A model generated the notes under the pieces. That model did not search any database. It saw only the letters and a program-made list of their open reading frames with translations, and was not told where the DNA came from. A stretch of 64,000 bases of DNA from contig JALLLT010000031.1 in the NCBI GenBank assembly GCA_025266875.1, positions 124,001 to 188,000 of the forward strand, read 5' to 3'. The translations under genes and the position numbers were made by a program. This DNA comes from Fennellomyces sp. T-0311. Its lineage: Eukaryota > Mucoromycota > Mucoromycetes > Mucorales > Lichtheimiaceae. Of the stretch, positions 45,391-58,066 are shown one piece after another (positions within the stretch are counted from its first letter, which is position 1; every line of letters starts with the position of its first letter).

Positions 45391-48300
45391 AGCAGAACGC
45401 CGTTTTTTCCACTCTACTTGACAGCCAATGCAAACAGCAGCATGTCCAAACGGGACATTCTCACGGACATGCCAAAGAGAATGGGAAGAGAGAGAGCAAC
45501 GCGCTGATGATTTCCGCGCCGACCATATTTATAGCAGCCTACCAAAAATCACCCAGACAACCCAGGCACACTACAGAGGCAGAAGCGTCCTTAATGACGT
45601 CCAGATTACGGTATGTAATGCATGTACTTTCTATTATGAATATTGGAGATGAAGGACTTCATCGAGCAGATGGACAATACTCTTTTTCATGGAATATACA
45701 AGCCCGCTGATTATTACTTCCTACAGGGTGGAGCATCGCTGTCAACGGTTTTGTATAAAGGCTAGTTTCATTCTGTTATCACAACAAGGTTTGAACGCGA
45801 TGTGAAACTAAAAGGTAGCAATAGCGCCGTAATCTGCTCACTCTACCACGCGCTTAATGTTGGAGAAATTACGCGTAATGAATTGTTGCCCTCTGGACGA
45901 AAAAAATTGAGGTGAAGTTGTCGATAACCTGTCTTTTCCTATTTCTCACCTCCACCCAGGCCTAACCTAATTTTAGTGCTAAATAGCACCGACGTCAAGC
46001 TCCTTTGGAGTGATCTTTCAATACGATTGCCGCCAAGGAGGTATTGATTCCTACTCTCAAGTCAGTAGCTCCGCCTCCAAGTGGCAAAATGGCAGAGCAC
46101 AGCCAGCGCCAAGGATAGCCCATCCAATCTGAACAAACATGAATGCATCTGCCGAGCAAAGAGTCATGAAGAGAAAAGGCAGTGGCAGAAATGGCCTTTA
46201 ACTATCAAAAGCAAAATCCACGGCGACGCTCGTCGCATGATTTGAAATTGTATCGTACTGCCCTTTCCTTTTTGGCAATAATGGATATCTTTCGGACGGA
46301 ACTATGGTGTGAAGTTCTGGTCGGTTCTTGTCGAAATTTCCTTTGAAGATTCAAAAATGAGGCCTCACTAGGGATGTCAACATCGCAAATGCCGTCATAG
46401 CTCTCAAAATGGATCTATAGCGTGTGCACGGGTTACAGAAGCAAACAATGGATTACTCATCGGCCGAATCCGCCACTGAGGTTTACAGCCACAAATATTA
46501 TGGGGATATGTAGAAAGTGACACTATCTGCGAATGCCTACCGCAACGAATACCTGCAATGTAACAGTTTTGGCACTGATGAGATACCGTCACTGCGATAT
46601 TTCCCTTCCTTCCCTAATAGTATCAGGGTTCGATATAGCCCTGTACTACACGTGTCTATAGTTATCGGGGTTATATGTGATCAAGGAAGTCGAACGCAAG
46701 AAGTGAAGAGCCACGAGATAAACACTGTCCTATATCGACTTGATTGCTACGTGGATATACGCAGCTCCATTAAGACGTCCCACCCGGGAAAGACAAGTTA
46801 ACACAGACGCAATAATCGAAAGACAACTAGAGATTTCCCGTCCCCCTCTGTGATACCTCAGCCGACTACAGATCCACAGAAAGCAACGAACTAGACACGA
46901 CCCATCTGGATTCCCAGTCTTTAAGATAAACAAACGATACATAATATTTTCTGTATCGCTTATACTATGCGCTCTTCATTGAACGTGTCTGAAGCAGCTG
47001 GGCCTGAAGGCAAGCGAATGAACAACCGAGCTAGTCTCCTTGTCTCATCTAAGCAACCTACAACGTGTTAGGCTACGCTCATTGTTTCGTCATGTCTTAT
47101 CTAAACCAGCCTATGAAGTGTTCAGCTACGCTCATGTCATCAAGGCAAGGTTCGATGTAACCCTTCAGATACAAGCTTCCGCAACCTTCAACTCTCATAA
47201 AATGGACGCAACCGCTTGCTTGGCTTCGTATTGATTTAATCAAATTTGCTTTCAACCCTGATGGATCATGCCGTGTATGTATCAAGAAATGCAAGACCGG
47301 GTTTGATGCGAAAGCTTTTTTCGTGGAGGAATATAATCCGCTACAACCATTGACCATCGGAAACTGATGACCTACGCTGTACACTATGGCTTAAAAGTGT
47401 GATATTCTTTGCGTTGTGTAATAAACAAGTTCCAGAATGCACACTACATTATTTATTTACGGCCACGAATGCACTCTACTTTATTTTAGTAGCAGTGGCT
47501 CAACCTGGGTTTGGAGCCAATCGGATGTTCATATCAGTGAAACGAGAAGGAATAGCAGGTTGCATAAGTCAAATAAAAAAAATGCAGCAGTGGGAAAATA
47601 AAAGCAGCTTCCTTTTTCTTCTTTGGCCTTTGAAACGAGCGAGAACCAAACGGTAAGCTGTTCATTCTCATGAGTAGTACGATATTCAAACTGATCAAAT
47701 GCGTACATTGATTGCTTCAGAGCACTGGCCAACTCCCCTCGTTGCGGCTGGCCGAGCCAATGTAAGCTTGACACTCTCCTTATGCATGTATGACATGTGT
47801 CTGAAACATTTGTGACGTAGTATCCACATACACTTGCCGTGTGCAAGAAACAAGGGATGTTATACACAGTCATACAGAAAGAAATGGTTTACTGAAGCCC
47901 AGACATATGCTATAGGTCTCTACATTGTCATCTGCACATGTCGCCAATACCCGTTGTCAAAGCGCATGTCATCGATCATTATAGCGAGTATTATTTACTG
48001 CCAACTGGCTAAATAAGCTATATCAACGCTCCACGTGACTTCTGATTTAACTTTTCAGTATACAAGTTATCGAACTTTTGAATTACTTCTGTATGGTATG
48101 CCAGTTAATAACACCGAGTTTGTGGGAGCTGCTCCGTAAAGATCAAACTAGTAATAGCAGACGTATCCAAAGCAACTGCTATGTGTTCCACGTTAGAGTA
48201 GTTCAATATCGTCTCTACTAAGCTACACACTGCAACCAAAAACTAGCTATGCTCAGTAGGAAAAGATACGCTGCAGATGTGCTTTGAATAAAAGAGTACG

Positions 48301-48472
48301 GGCAGCTTGTCTTGGCATTTCGAGATGTACAACAATAATAAAATAAGCATTTTGACATTCACAACATCCAAAAAGCATGGTTTGAAAAAGTGCAAGTGAG
48401 TCTATTAATTAATAATAGTAATTAAAGAGTAAGAAAGTGCTATGAACAAAGTAAGGGGATATACATAAAAGT
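45391..48472. other. Gene-poor intergenic DNA
   Basis: About 3 kb with no gene recognised. Around 47045-47135 two imperfect direct copies of about 55 bases share CTACGCTCAT endings. Short minus-strand frames at 47097-47384 and 47529-47873 have no motif. Other decayed exons could be hidden here, since those at 44.3-45.4 kb were only visible after splicing. Confidence 0.4.
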
Positions 48473-51400
48473 CTAAAACAAAAGATCATCCACAGGATGA
48501 CTGTCAAGTGGTTTCATCACACGTCGCTTGACATACTTGTACAATTCACCAGCAGCGACTGTGATCAAGCAAAAACCAACGATCATACCCCATTCCCAAG
48601 TGATACCCAAGTGACGGAAACCAGCGATGGCAACGATAGGGATGTAAAGGAAGAGGCAAAGACAAATGAGATCGAAAACCAACGTGCCAAAAACAGCCTT
48701 CGATTTGAGTGTCACCATAAGACCGCGCGGACCCCACTCTGGACGTCGATGGCTGCGGCAGTGCGTCATGATGATGATAGAAACGATAATAACAGCAGTG
48801 ATAAGGGAGCCACGGGCGTAGTAGAATGAGTCGCATAGTCCTTCTTGATAGTTTGAGTCGCAGAGTACACCGCCAACTCCATGTCCGCCGTGGGTATACA
48901 GTGGAATAAAGAAACAGGCAACGAATATGGCAGCGGCAATCAAAGAGTAAAAGAAGGTATCGAGAAGAATTTCGCGGTTGAACACACTTTCGGTGGGAGG
49001 ACGCGGTGGTTCGACCATGATTGTGGGAGATGGTGGCTGAATACTGAGTGCGCCAGCAGGTGGAGTAATACCTGTAAAACAGATACATTAGCAAATGTTG
49101 ACTTAAAAATGATGCAAAATCTAACTTACCGACAAACACAAAGAGCATCTGGATAGTCGATAACGGGGCAGCCGTATTGCCATCAGGATCGCGAATCGCA
49201 AGACAAACCAACACCACAAGGGCAAGTGCGAGAAGAAGAATGTAATAGTACATCAAGAATCGCTGCATATTCTGGTAAATTCGTCGGCCTTCGGCAACAG
49301 CGCGAATAATGGTTGCAAAGTTATCGTCGGTCAGAATGATATCAGATGCTTGCTTGGCGACATCACTGCCGTTCTTGCCCATAGCGATACCGACATCGGC
49401 TTTACGAAGCGAAGGCGAGTCGTTCACACCATCACCAGTCATGGCTGAAATCAGTTTGCGACGTTGAGCAGCTTCGATCATCTTGACTTTGGTTTCGGGA
49501 GAGCAACGAGCGACAATAACAGGAAGTCGTGGAAGAGCATCGACTTGTTCATCCGACAGAGCATCAAACTGTGGCCCGGTCATGACGAGTTGATCGATTT
49601 GATCAGACTTGAGCAACTTTCCGTTCAAAATGTGGATTTCCATAGCAATGGCCTTGGCAGTGATAGGATGGTCACCAGTAAGCATATGCACCATGATACC
49701 AGCACGGTGGGCAGCAGCAACGGCTTCGCGAGATTCGGCACGAGGAGGATCATAAATACCAGTCAAACCGAGGAACGTCAAATCTTGTTCAACTTCATCA
49801 CGCTTCTTGGGTTCTCCATTGTCGAATGCACTGTTGTCATCCATGGAACGTACCGCCAAAGCAATAACACGCAAGCCCTTGGAAGCAAGCTGTTCGACTT
49901 TGTCCATAATTTTCTTTTCATCTTGGCCAATGTTATTGCAGAGTGGAAGCACGCGCTCAGCAGCGCCTTTGGTAAACAGGAACATTTGGTTGGATTTGCT
50001 ATCGCGATTCAATGTAGACATGCGCTTGATACTTGAATCAAACTGGTATTCGGCCAATTGTTCCCATCCAAGCGCAGCGAGATCTGGCTTGCCCATACCA
50101 AACTTGTGTGCAAAGACTTGAAGAGCAACTTCGGTTGGAGCACCGCTAGCTACCCAATCATCGGAATCCTCCGGTTCTTGTTTCTTTTCTTCATCCACGA
50201 CATCTTCCACTTGTTCCTCATCGCGTCGGTGAATAGCAGATACGTTGCAAAGAGCTGAGCATCGGATGAGTTGCAAGATGTCTTCGGTCAGCGATGTCTT
50301 GTCAACAGCAGGAGCGGCGATAGCCTTTTCATCGGATACCATGGGATCACTGATTGGATGCATTTCGCCTTCGGGTGCCAGGCCGTTAGATGTAACGTGG
50401 AAGAACCCGCTTTTGGGAGTCCAGAAGCGAACGACCACCATCTTAGCCATGGTCAAGGTACCAGTCTTGTCCGAAAAGATATTTGTCACCGAGCCGAGAG
50501 TTTCGAGTACCTTGAGTTTGCGCACAAGGGCTTTTTGTTCAGACATTTCCTTGCCACCAAGAACAAGTGTCAATGTCATGACAGTGGTCAAACCGGCAGG
50601 AAGGACGGACAGGGCGGCAGTCATAGTGTACATGCCAATGTCATAATTCATCTGGAACTTGACAGATGCCATAACAATGATAGCAATAATAACTGCCACA
50701 GCAGTCAAACCGAGGTACATCTTGTTGAGAGTCTTTTGAAGACGAGTCATATCACCGCCGCCATCTTCAAGTTTGACAGCAACCTTGCCAATCTCCGTAT
50801 GCATGCCTGTCGTAGTGACAATGGCCATGCCACGACCTTTGGCAATGATGGTAGAACTGTAGATCATGTTGATACGATCACCAAGGGGTTCATCTATATT
50901 TGTAACAGAAAATGTTATCAACATTGCTTGCATCATACAGAAAAAAAAGAATTTCGATTTTACCTGGATTACTGAGAACGATGAGTTGCTTCTGTACAGG
51001 CAACGATTCGCCTGTCAATAGAGCTTCGTCTGTCTCTAAATTCGAAACATAGACCAGTCGAGCATCAGCGGCAACGGAATCACCTTCCTTGACAACAAGC
51101 AGATCACCGGGCACGAGTTCTCGACTAGGAATGATTTGTTCGCGACCATCACGGATCACGGTAGCAACAGGAGAAGACAAACTTTTCAACGCTGCCAATG
51201 TTTGCTCAGCCGCGTATTCTTGAGAGAACGACATGTACAAATTGGCAAACGTCAACACCAGCAACAGCGTGCCAGTAGCCCAATCTTCGAGTACCATGGA
51301 AACGATACCCAATGCAAGAAAGATCCAGTTCATTGCATCCGCCAATTGACGCAGAAGAATCCTGAACCACGTAACGCCACCATCGGATGCCAGTTCATTG

Positions 51401-51540
51401 AACCCATGGACGGTTTGCAAACGTTCGGCTTGTTGTGCCGTAAGACCTTGATCTGGATTGGTGTGAAGTCCGGCAATCACTGCATCAATCGTCTGTGCGT
51501 GCCAGTCGTTTTGATCTTGATGTGGGTCCTCTTTGGACAT
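48473..51540 (-). CDS. ENA-like P-type (IID) cation ATPase
   Basis: Three exons (50964-51540, 49130-50893, 48473-49071) give 979 residues. P-type hallmarks in order: LTGESLPV (A domain), the M4 segment with LPAGLTTVMTLTL, SDKTGTLT (phosphorylated Asp), FTKGAAERV (nucleotide domain), MLTGDHPITA and TGDGVNDSPSL (hinge), then the membrane segments M5-M10 with EPPRPPTESVFNREIL between M6 and M7. FETDEALLTGES-type and RFWTPKSGFFHV stretches resemble fungal ENA sodium/potassium export pumps. The N domain carries an acidic insert (EEKKQEPEDSDDW). It would pump Na+ or K+ out across the plasma or an internal membrane. A broken partial copy lies at 34790-36024 in the opposite direction. Confidence 0.88.
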
Positions 51541-51600
51541 TATGCAATTGAATGTTCAAAAGAAAATAAAACGAAAAATTGATGTGTTATCCCCGCATTT

Positions 51601-51608
51601 CTTTTATA
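51601..51608 (-). promoter_or_regulatory. TATA box of the ATPase gene
   Basis: TATAAAAG on the minus strand, 61-68 bases upstream of the start codon at 51540, the usual distance for a fungal TATA-containing promoter with a short leader. Confidence 0.45.
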
Positions 51609-52916
51609 TGCGCCGTGATTTCCAAGTGACACAATCGTCGCGTGGGTCGGCGCCAAGGACCGAAAATTTTTCTATTCAGCACTTCGGGTTGGCCAATAAT
51701 TTTTGCTCAAAATCACTATAATTGAAACAGGGCTTGCGGGCAATGGTCATGTATACTAAATACTGCAAACGCTGGAAAACTCGGAAGTATCTACACAGCA
51801 ACTGGATAGATTTGTCGTTGAATACTCCTATATAGGTTTCTTTTTTTCAAAAAAGAGAAACACTATGTCCACTACTTATGCTACGCTTTCGATTGCACTT
51901 GACAGCTTTATCAATACGTTTCTCAGCTAATTGATGCATATTTCAGCTATCTATTCGTAGCATTTTGAACGGCAACCAGCGCCGTCGTGTAATCCAGACA
52001 AAGCATATGGTATACTTCAACCGCAGCCGATCAGATCCAAAAAGGTGTTCCTGGTACATGTGACAAGATATTCTCCGAACAAACCACCGTCATATAAAGA
52101 GAAGCTTCCAGCATCGAATATTTGCAGAGTCATTGCATTTGTCAGCGTATAGATGGCGATCATTTTCCTATCGATGATACACCCATATATTACCCTCCCG
52201 GTCAGTTTTATATATAGCTTTTTTTGGCAAGCAAAACTCAAATATCGTACGCACTATAGTTTCAATATCAACACTTGTACTGGCACACGCAACCCAGGTA
52301 CCCATAACGACCTCGATGATATGGTCAGTGCTGAAAGAGATAGTGTGGTTTTCTTTTTTTTCACCTATCTGCGGCATCCGAGTCCGAACGCAAGACTAAT
52401 TCCTAGGCACTGGAAAATACTCACGGTATGCACGGACCACTTGCGCATTTGTATAACATGGTTCCAGAGAAATATTTATTAAGGTTTACAAGGAGAAACG
52501 CACCCACTGATAACGGAGCTAGTGAATCCTGCTTCTCCTCCCTCTCTGAAAATAAGTATCACTTCTATGCGGCTGTGAACTAGCAGACCACCAGCTTATG
52601 CAAACTGCGACAAAGAAGCTTTGGCTGAATGCGTAAGTTTTTAGTGTTTTACAAGCCTTGGACAAAGTGGGAGTTTTGCTGTTACGTATATATCCTGAAT
52701 ATATGGTGTACTTGAAAGCTTAATAATGTGGAAGGGGAGTAAACCAGAACACGTGTCTGCAGTCAGCGCACGACGACGTCAATTTCAATTCAAAACCGAG
52801 AAGAAAAAGGATATAGAAAGACGCAAATGGCTTATTGAGTGCTAAACGCAATACTTCTTTTTCTTGATGGAATACGCGATACTAAATAGTAGTTTTGGGG
52901 AGGGAAACAGCGAAGA
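51609..52916. other. Intergenic, no gene recognised
   Basis: Between the ATPase promoter and the 3' end of the histone gene. Frames are short and motif-free. Confidence 0.4.
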
Positions 52917-53330
52917 TTACAGTTCTTGCGACTGGTAATCATTTTGAGCCGTCAGAGCCTTCTTTGTCTTGGTTCGAAGCAGTGCGCCATGGATATTGGG
53001 AAGAACTCCGCCTTGAGCAATCACCACATGGTTAAGAAGCGTGTTGAGTTCGTGATCATTGCGAATAGCCAGTTGCAAGTGACGGGGACCAATACGTTGC
53101 TTCTTGTTATCGCGAGCGGCGTTTCCTGCAAGTTCGGCGATTTCCGCAACCAAGTACTCGAGTACCCCTGCCATGTACACAGGAGCACCCGCAGCGATGC
53201 GTTCGGAATAATTGCCTTTCCTGAGAAAGCGGTGGATGCGGGCCACAGGAAACTTCACACCGGCCTTGGACGAACGAGTTCGTGCCGGAGGAGGACTTGG
53301 AAACATTTTACCACCACGTTTGCCGGACAT
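52917..53330 (-). CDS. Divergent histone H2A with an SQEL tail
   Basis: A single-exon 137-residue H2A. The fold is clear: [65 protein letters not shown] and [15 protein letters not shown]. The C terminus ends QSQEL, which fits the SQ[E/D]-hydrophobic motif phosphorylated in fungal H2A/H2A.X after DNA damage. It differs from canonical fungal H2A at many normally fixed sites (FPVARIHRF for [23 protein letters not shown] for TAVLEYLAAEILE), has an N tail with PSPPP, and one acidic-patch position is His (NDHEL for NDEEL). No partner H2B gene is in the window. I start at MSGKRGG (53330) rather than at an upstream Met in the same frame, because that is the normal histone start. Confidence 0.92.
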   Translation of the reverse strand: MSGKRGGKMFPSPPPARTRSSKAGVKFPVARIHRFLRKGNYSERIAAGAPVYMAGVLEYLVAEIAELAGNAARDNKKQRIGPRHLQLAIRNDHELNTLLNHVVIAQGGVLPNIHGALLRTKTKKALTAQNDYQSQEL

Positions 53331-54869
53331 GCTTTGGTTTGGTAAAAGAGAAAAGAGGGATTGGCAGCGAACTGTTGTCTCATGCAATCTTGTGACTTTC
53401 AATAGATAAATTCTTGACAGGTTTAACCCATTGTCTTTTCAGACTATTTGTCACCATGTCTGAATTTACACCATGTAGTACTGCTTTTGAAATACTTGGG
53501 TATGTAGCGTGCTTTATGGATAATGGCAAGTCAAGAAAGTCTTCGACACATGACTCTCGATCTGCCAACGGATGCATTCTTCTGTCACCACATCAAAGGT
53601 CATTTCCTTTACTGGCGACGAGTTTCTATCTTCGGAGAACTTTGTGTATATCCAACCCTACTCTTTATCGCTTAAATCACCAGAAGTTGGAGAATGCTCC
53701 AGTACCTGATTCTCTTTTAAAAAAAAAGTCAGAGCCATACATGACGAATGTACATGTTCAGCTGACAGCTGAATAATGATGACATTTTATAAAGTTATGC
53801 ACCGCATGCAGTACTTTGTAACCCATTCCGCCATCGTTGATGCGGTGCGAGCACAGTGATAATATTTCTGGTAAAAGCGATCATGGTTTAGCTTGTATTA
53901 CTTTTTCGTACGTACTTAAAATAAGCTTTTTCAATGCATATTTGGAAGTATCTGAGCCGCACGTATATTTCCCAAACTCATTGTTACTCGATCAGTGATC
54001 GTGAACTAGATATTCCCAAAGTCACTTCATCTCTTTTATTTTACCGAATCGTGTACATATTTGATGCAAAAGAAAAATCACAAAGCTCACATTCTAGAGC
54101 ACTTGTCTTCTTCCAGTCGTGCATTTTTCCTCGCTGGATCTGCCATCTTTAGACTCATCAACTTAATATAAGAAATGAGTAACGCAATAGGAAAGGAGTA
54201 CTTTCATTGATCTTGACCAACGTAAATGCGCATTGTCTACTGATAATGATGCATGTACCAGCACCATGCGTGCATCCCTTTTAGTATTAGGTTAGCCTAT
54301 TGCCCATCTGATCATTCCAACGTTTTCAAAGCAATCTCTTGTGTGTGATTCGGAACGATACTATTCAAGAGGTGACAAAGAATGGCTGCTAACGATACCC
54401 TACGGAAACTGCTACAGGTCCTCTCATGAACTACCTGCTGGAGAAATGGTAGCCTTGCAGGTAGTAGTCTGAAAAACCTATCTTTTTTCATATAATGTGC
54501 AGCCTGGTTCAGCTTCACACAACCCGAGCAATAGCGTAATAGCAAAGCGCAGCAACTATTACGTGCATTGTGTGCTACATACAATCCTTTGTATTTACTA
54601 CCAAACAAAAGCGGAACTGTCAAAAAAAGAGAGATTGCCAAGATCAACTAAACTGGATCTCCCATATACGAAACGAAATATTGCTTGGCAGCACGTTCTC
54701 ATCGCATGAGCTGATTTGATGCAATTACAGGTGACAAAACTCTATATTGATTCAGTGAAGCGACAAACCGCCGAATCAATGATCCTCAACACATCTAAAT
54801 GCAAACGAATGCGAGAGCAACGTAGAAGAAAAGCCGACAAAAAAGCCGGCTATTGCTCATCAGTCTAGA
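53331..54869. other. Intergenic, no gene recognised
   Basis: Divergent promoter space between the histone gene (minus) and the cytochrome b561 gene (plus). No frame shows a motif. No second histone gene is found. Confidence 0.4.
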
Positions 54870-54877
54870 TATAAAAG
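54870..54877 (+). promoter_or_regulatory. TATA box of the cytochrome b561 gene
   Basis: TATAAAAG followed by GGG, 115-122 bases upstream of the start codon at 54992. Confidence 0.5.
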
Positions 54878-54991
54878 GGGACGGGCCACAAAGCGATGCA
54901 ATCAGGCTTTTTGTGTGAAACCAGTAACATAGATCTTTTTTTCCTGCAAAAGGAAAAAAAGCACTTTATCGTTTCAAGTTTACAATATAAA

Positions 54992-55823
54992 ATGAAGGCA
55001 GTAGCCATGAACAAAAATGAACAAACGCCTCTTGTTCGAAAGCGTGCTTCACCGAAGCTCATGAGGCGTACCGACGCGATCTTTCTAGCTGCTGCCAACG
55101 TTGGCCTGGTGCTCTATGTCAGCGTAATCATATCATGTCTTGCCAAGCTTGAATGTGATCTTTTCATTTGGCATCCCATTTGTGCTCTGGTATTCATTGT
55201 ACTCGTCACTGAAGGTAAAAAAAAAGGAAATTGCGTCGAAATCAATCAAACTAACCACAAAGAAGGCGTGTTGTTGTTGCAGCCGACATGCACGCCAGAG
55301 GAAAAGAAGCAAGGACTCCAATGGCATGCCATTATATTAGGCTTAGCGTACATGTTTGCTATTGCTGCCTTTGCCATCATCGTTGCCAACAAGGTCATCG
55401 TACAAGACGATCAGTTTGACTCGTGAGTGTATATTTTTGTATCACAACGACAAAATCCGTTAGCTAAGTAGCAGCCATGCACACAGGATGCATGGCCAGT
55501 TCGGATTGACCATCTTTGTTTATCTCTTCCTTCAAGCTGTTTTTGGTGTGGCGATGGCGTATGTTCCTGGCTTGTTTGGTGGTGTGAAGAATGCAAAGAG
55601 CTTGTGGAAGTTTCATCGCATGTCGGGGTACATTTTATTGGCACTCGTTTGGGTCACGGCCTTGCTGGGTGCTCATACAGACACCCTATCCGAAAGCATG
55701 CCAGCACCAGGTCTCATGGGGGCTAATTACGTGGCACTGGTACTGGTGGCCATTGGTGTGGCTGGTCGTATCCGTGTCTCAAAAATGCTTGGACAACATA
55801 CGGTGCCACAAAGCAACTTTTGA
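54992..55823 (+). CDS. Cytochrome b561-domain membrane protein
   Basis: Three exons (54992-55214, 55263-55422, 55487-55823) give 239 residues. After a basic N terminus (TPLVRKRASPKLMRR) there are about six hydrophobic helices: residues ~33-55, 62-76, 95-115, 133-150, 165-180 and 200-215. Candidate haem-binding histidines sit in FIWHP, QWHAI, MHGQF and KFHRMSGY, the spacing expected of b561 domains that carry electrons across a membrane with two b haems. No reductase or DOMON domain is attached. Family members reduce ferric iron or monodehydroascorbate at plasma or vacuolar membranes; the exact role here is unknown. The start at 54992 is chosen because an upstream Met in frame (54896) lies within 20 bases of the TATA box. 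Confidence 0.85.
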
Positions 55824-56507
55824 TCCGAGATCTCGGTTTCATCATCGACAGCCCCGTGAAAGGACCTTTTTTTCTCTTTACACGCACATATACACCGTAT
55901 TTACTCGTTCTTGTTTTATTAATACAGAGAATTCCTGAGGAAGGAAAAGAAAGAGATACTTAACTTTCACGTGAGAAATATGAGCTGTTCAATATGAACA
56001 TTTGAGGAAGTGGGAGCGTGGTATGTCTATATAATCAAATGTTCCACGGTTCGGTTATTCACCGCAAGTGGTTCTCAGAGCCTGGCTCAGCAAAAGTGAT
56101 ACAAATAGTCAGCATTTACAAAAACGAAAGTTTATCATGTTGAAGTGTGGGAGTGTGCATGTAGAGAAACTATTAGATAGCATGAGAATCTGTGCGTGGG
56201 TGGGTGCATGTGTGTGTGTGTGTATGTTGCTGCTTTATAATGGTTTGTGCCTAGTAAATGTTGGTGTATGATACATTGATGGTGTCCTTGGATGTGTCTA
56301 ATGGTCATCGTCATTTACGAGAGGACTCGCGATATGACGATGGTACGGGAGACATCAACGTTGGAAGGGTATTGGCTGTTGAATTCGGATGGTCTTTGCG
56401 TGAAATTATACTAATAGGGCCGGGTGTGTGTTTGGCCTGTGCATGTTGGATCGGTACAAACGTGTGGAAAGCAGACGACGGTCGCTCGTTGCTCAGCTGT
56501 GCTCCAG
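55824..56507. other. Intergenic; may include a last exon of the next gene
   Basis: Mostly convergent 3' sequence, with a short (TG)n run at 56211-56223. On the minus strand 56314-56410 could be an alternative last exon of the coiled-coil gene (an acceptor TATTAG lies before it), but the phase is not decided. Confidence 0.35.
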
Positions 56508-58066
56508 TCAGTAAAAAGCACACTCCACGCCACTCTTTACTTTTACCTGATGGCTCTTTCGAAAAGACGATTCACCAAAGTCATCGTCCTGACGTTTCCG
56601 TTTGGACAAGACATGGATAGGACCGTCGACATCTTCTTCTTTCTTGATGGGATAGTCGTACGAGGTACGCTTGAAAGACTTTGTATCGACAAAACGAGTG
56701 TCGGGAGAAGCAGAGGATTCCTTGCCTTCTGAACCAAAATCGGGATCAGATAGCATTTGATCGGCCAGCATGCTCAGACTATCCAATGCCGAAAGGGGCC
56801 GAGTCGGCTGTGCGGTAGGCGAATATTGCTTTTGCAGGAGATACGGTGATCGCTGATCATTTTCGTCCGTGTCACTCTGTCGGTGCGACCATGCCAAGTT
56901 ATGCAGATAACGTAACTCAGCGTCGCGTGCCCGTAGCCGAAGTTCACTCAAATGCAACTTGCGCAACAACACCTTTCGGTCCTCCATCAGATCCTTCCTA
57001 TCGAGCTGTGCATCCTAGAAAGCGCGGATACTTGTTGGATGGCGATGCAACTTGACTATTACGCACCTTACCTCGGGCGTCAGTCCCATCTTTTCAATCC
57101 GCTGCAAGGTGGATGACATCCGCATAAACTTTTTGGCTAATGTTTGGTTTTCCTTTTGCAGCAGTTTAATTTCTATCCGATGCTGCTCCTTCAATTCGTT
57201 CATCTGTGTTGGAAAGAAATGTGCTGTTGGTCATCATGTGCAGCAGTTATATAAGTCTCTCCCTCTCTCGCACGAACCGTCATGGTGTGAATGTTCTGGA
57301 TGGTGTTGAGCGCCGTATTCGCTTGCAGCTGTCGTATCCGTTCATCCTGCGCTCGCACCACGCTTTCGAGGTACCGCTGACGCTCGAGCGCGCTTCTCAA
57401 CTAAACATAAACAGTCATTGCGGGCACACACGTACACACATGATCCAATATACAACTCACGTTGTGCTGAAGATCAGCCGCATAAGGCATGCTCCACGTT
57501 TCCGGCTTTCTCGTGACACACTAGTGTCGTCGCGTGTGTTTAGTAAAATGGCCAAACGGTCGCTTTTGGTTTACCTACGTCACTCTGTACCTGATGGGGC
57601 TTGATAGGTCTTGCCAGGTCGAACACTTGCTGTTCCTGCTAATTGGTGCAAAAAAGGCGGAGGAAACAATGGGTTATTACGATTCAACTCCGCCCCTGCT
57701 CGGATCATCCAACTTTTTGCCTCCCACTCCCTATTCTCCGAAAAAACGCGCACAAAGCTGCAAAGGACGCTTACCGGATGCATCGGTGGCAACGATGTCT
57801 TTGTGGACGAAGACGATGTCGGCTCGCTCAAAAGGATAAGCTCGATTTTCCATTTTGCATTTTCGCCCCACCGGTCCACCTGTATTAAAACACAGATTAA
57901 TGCACACTCCGCAGCAAGCAAGTAGCATGATTACCTGCTGTCGCACCGCTTGGAATATGTTATCGAGGTGATCGGATGGCGAGAACGCGACTGTTGACCT
58001 TCGATCCCCATTCCCAGACAAGTTTGATGTTGAATCTCGGAATCGCGGCGGTATGGCTTGTTGCAT
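56508..58066 (-). CDS. Seven-exon coiled-coil protein, unknown function
   Basis: Exons 57935-58066, 57775-57879, 57579-57638, 57461-57520, 57278-57400, 57072-57203 and 56508-57014 all join in phase 0 and give 372 residues. The N part is Ser-rich (residues 1-80). From the exon at 57278-57400 onward come two helical blocks: RSALERQRYLESVVRAQDER and NELKEQHRIEIKLLQKENQ, then KLHLSELRLRARDAELRYL, all with coiled-coil heptads. The last third is polar and acidic with KKEEDVDGPIH and a nuclear-signal-like SKRKRQ. A donor-like CAG/GTAAAAG inside the last exon near 56545 leaves an alternative 3' end. I do not recognise a family; a nuclear or cytoskeletal scaffold role would be a guess. Confidence 0.65.

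Noticed and set aside
46615..46650. GGTTCGATATAG resembling a tRNA B box within a small hairpin
   Set aside because: Loop too long and no D arm or anticodon arm at the right distance.
53414..53776. 120-residue plus-strand frame upstream of histone H2A
   Set aside because: Lies in promoter space, has no motif and no plausible partner exon.
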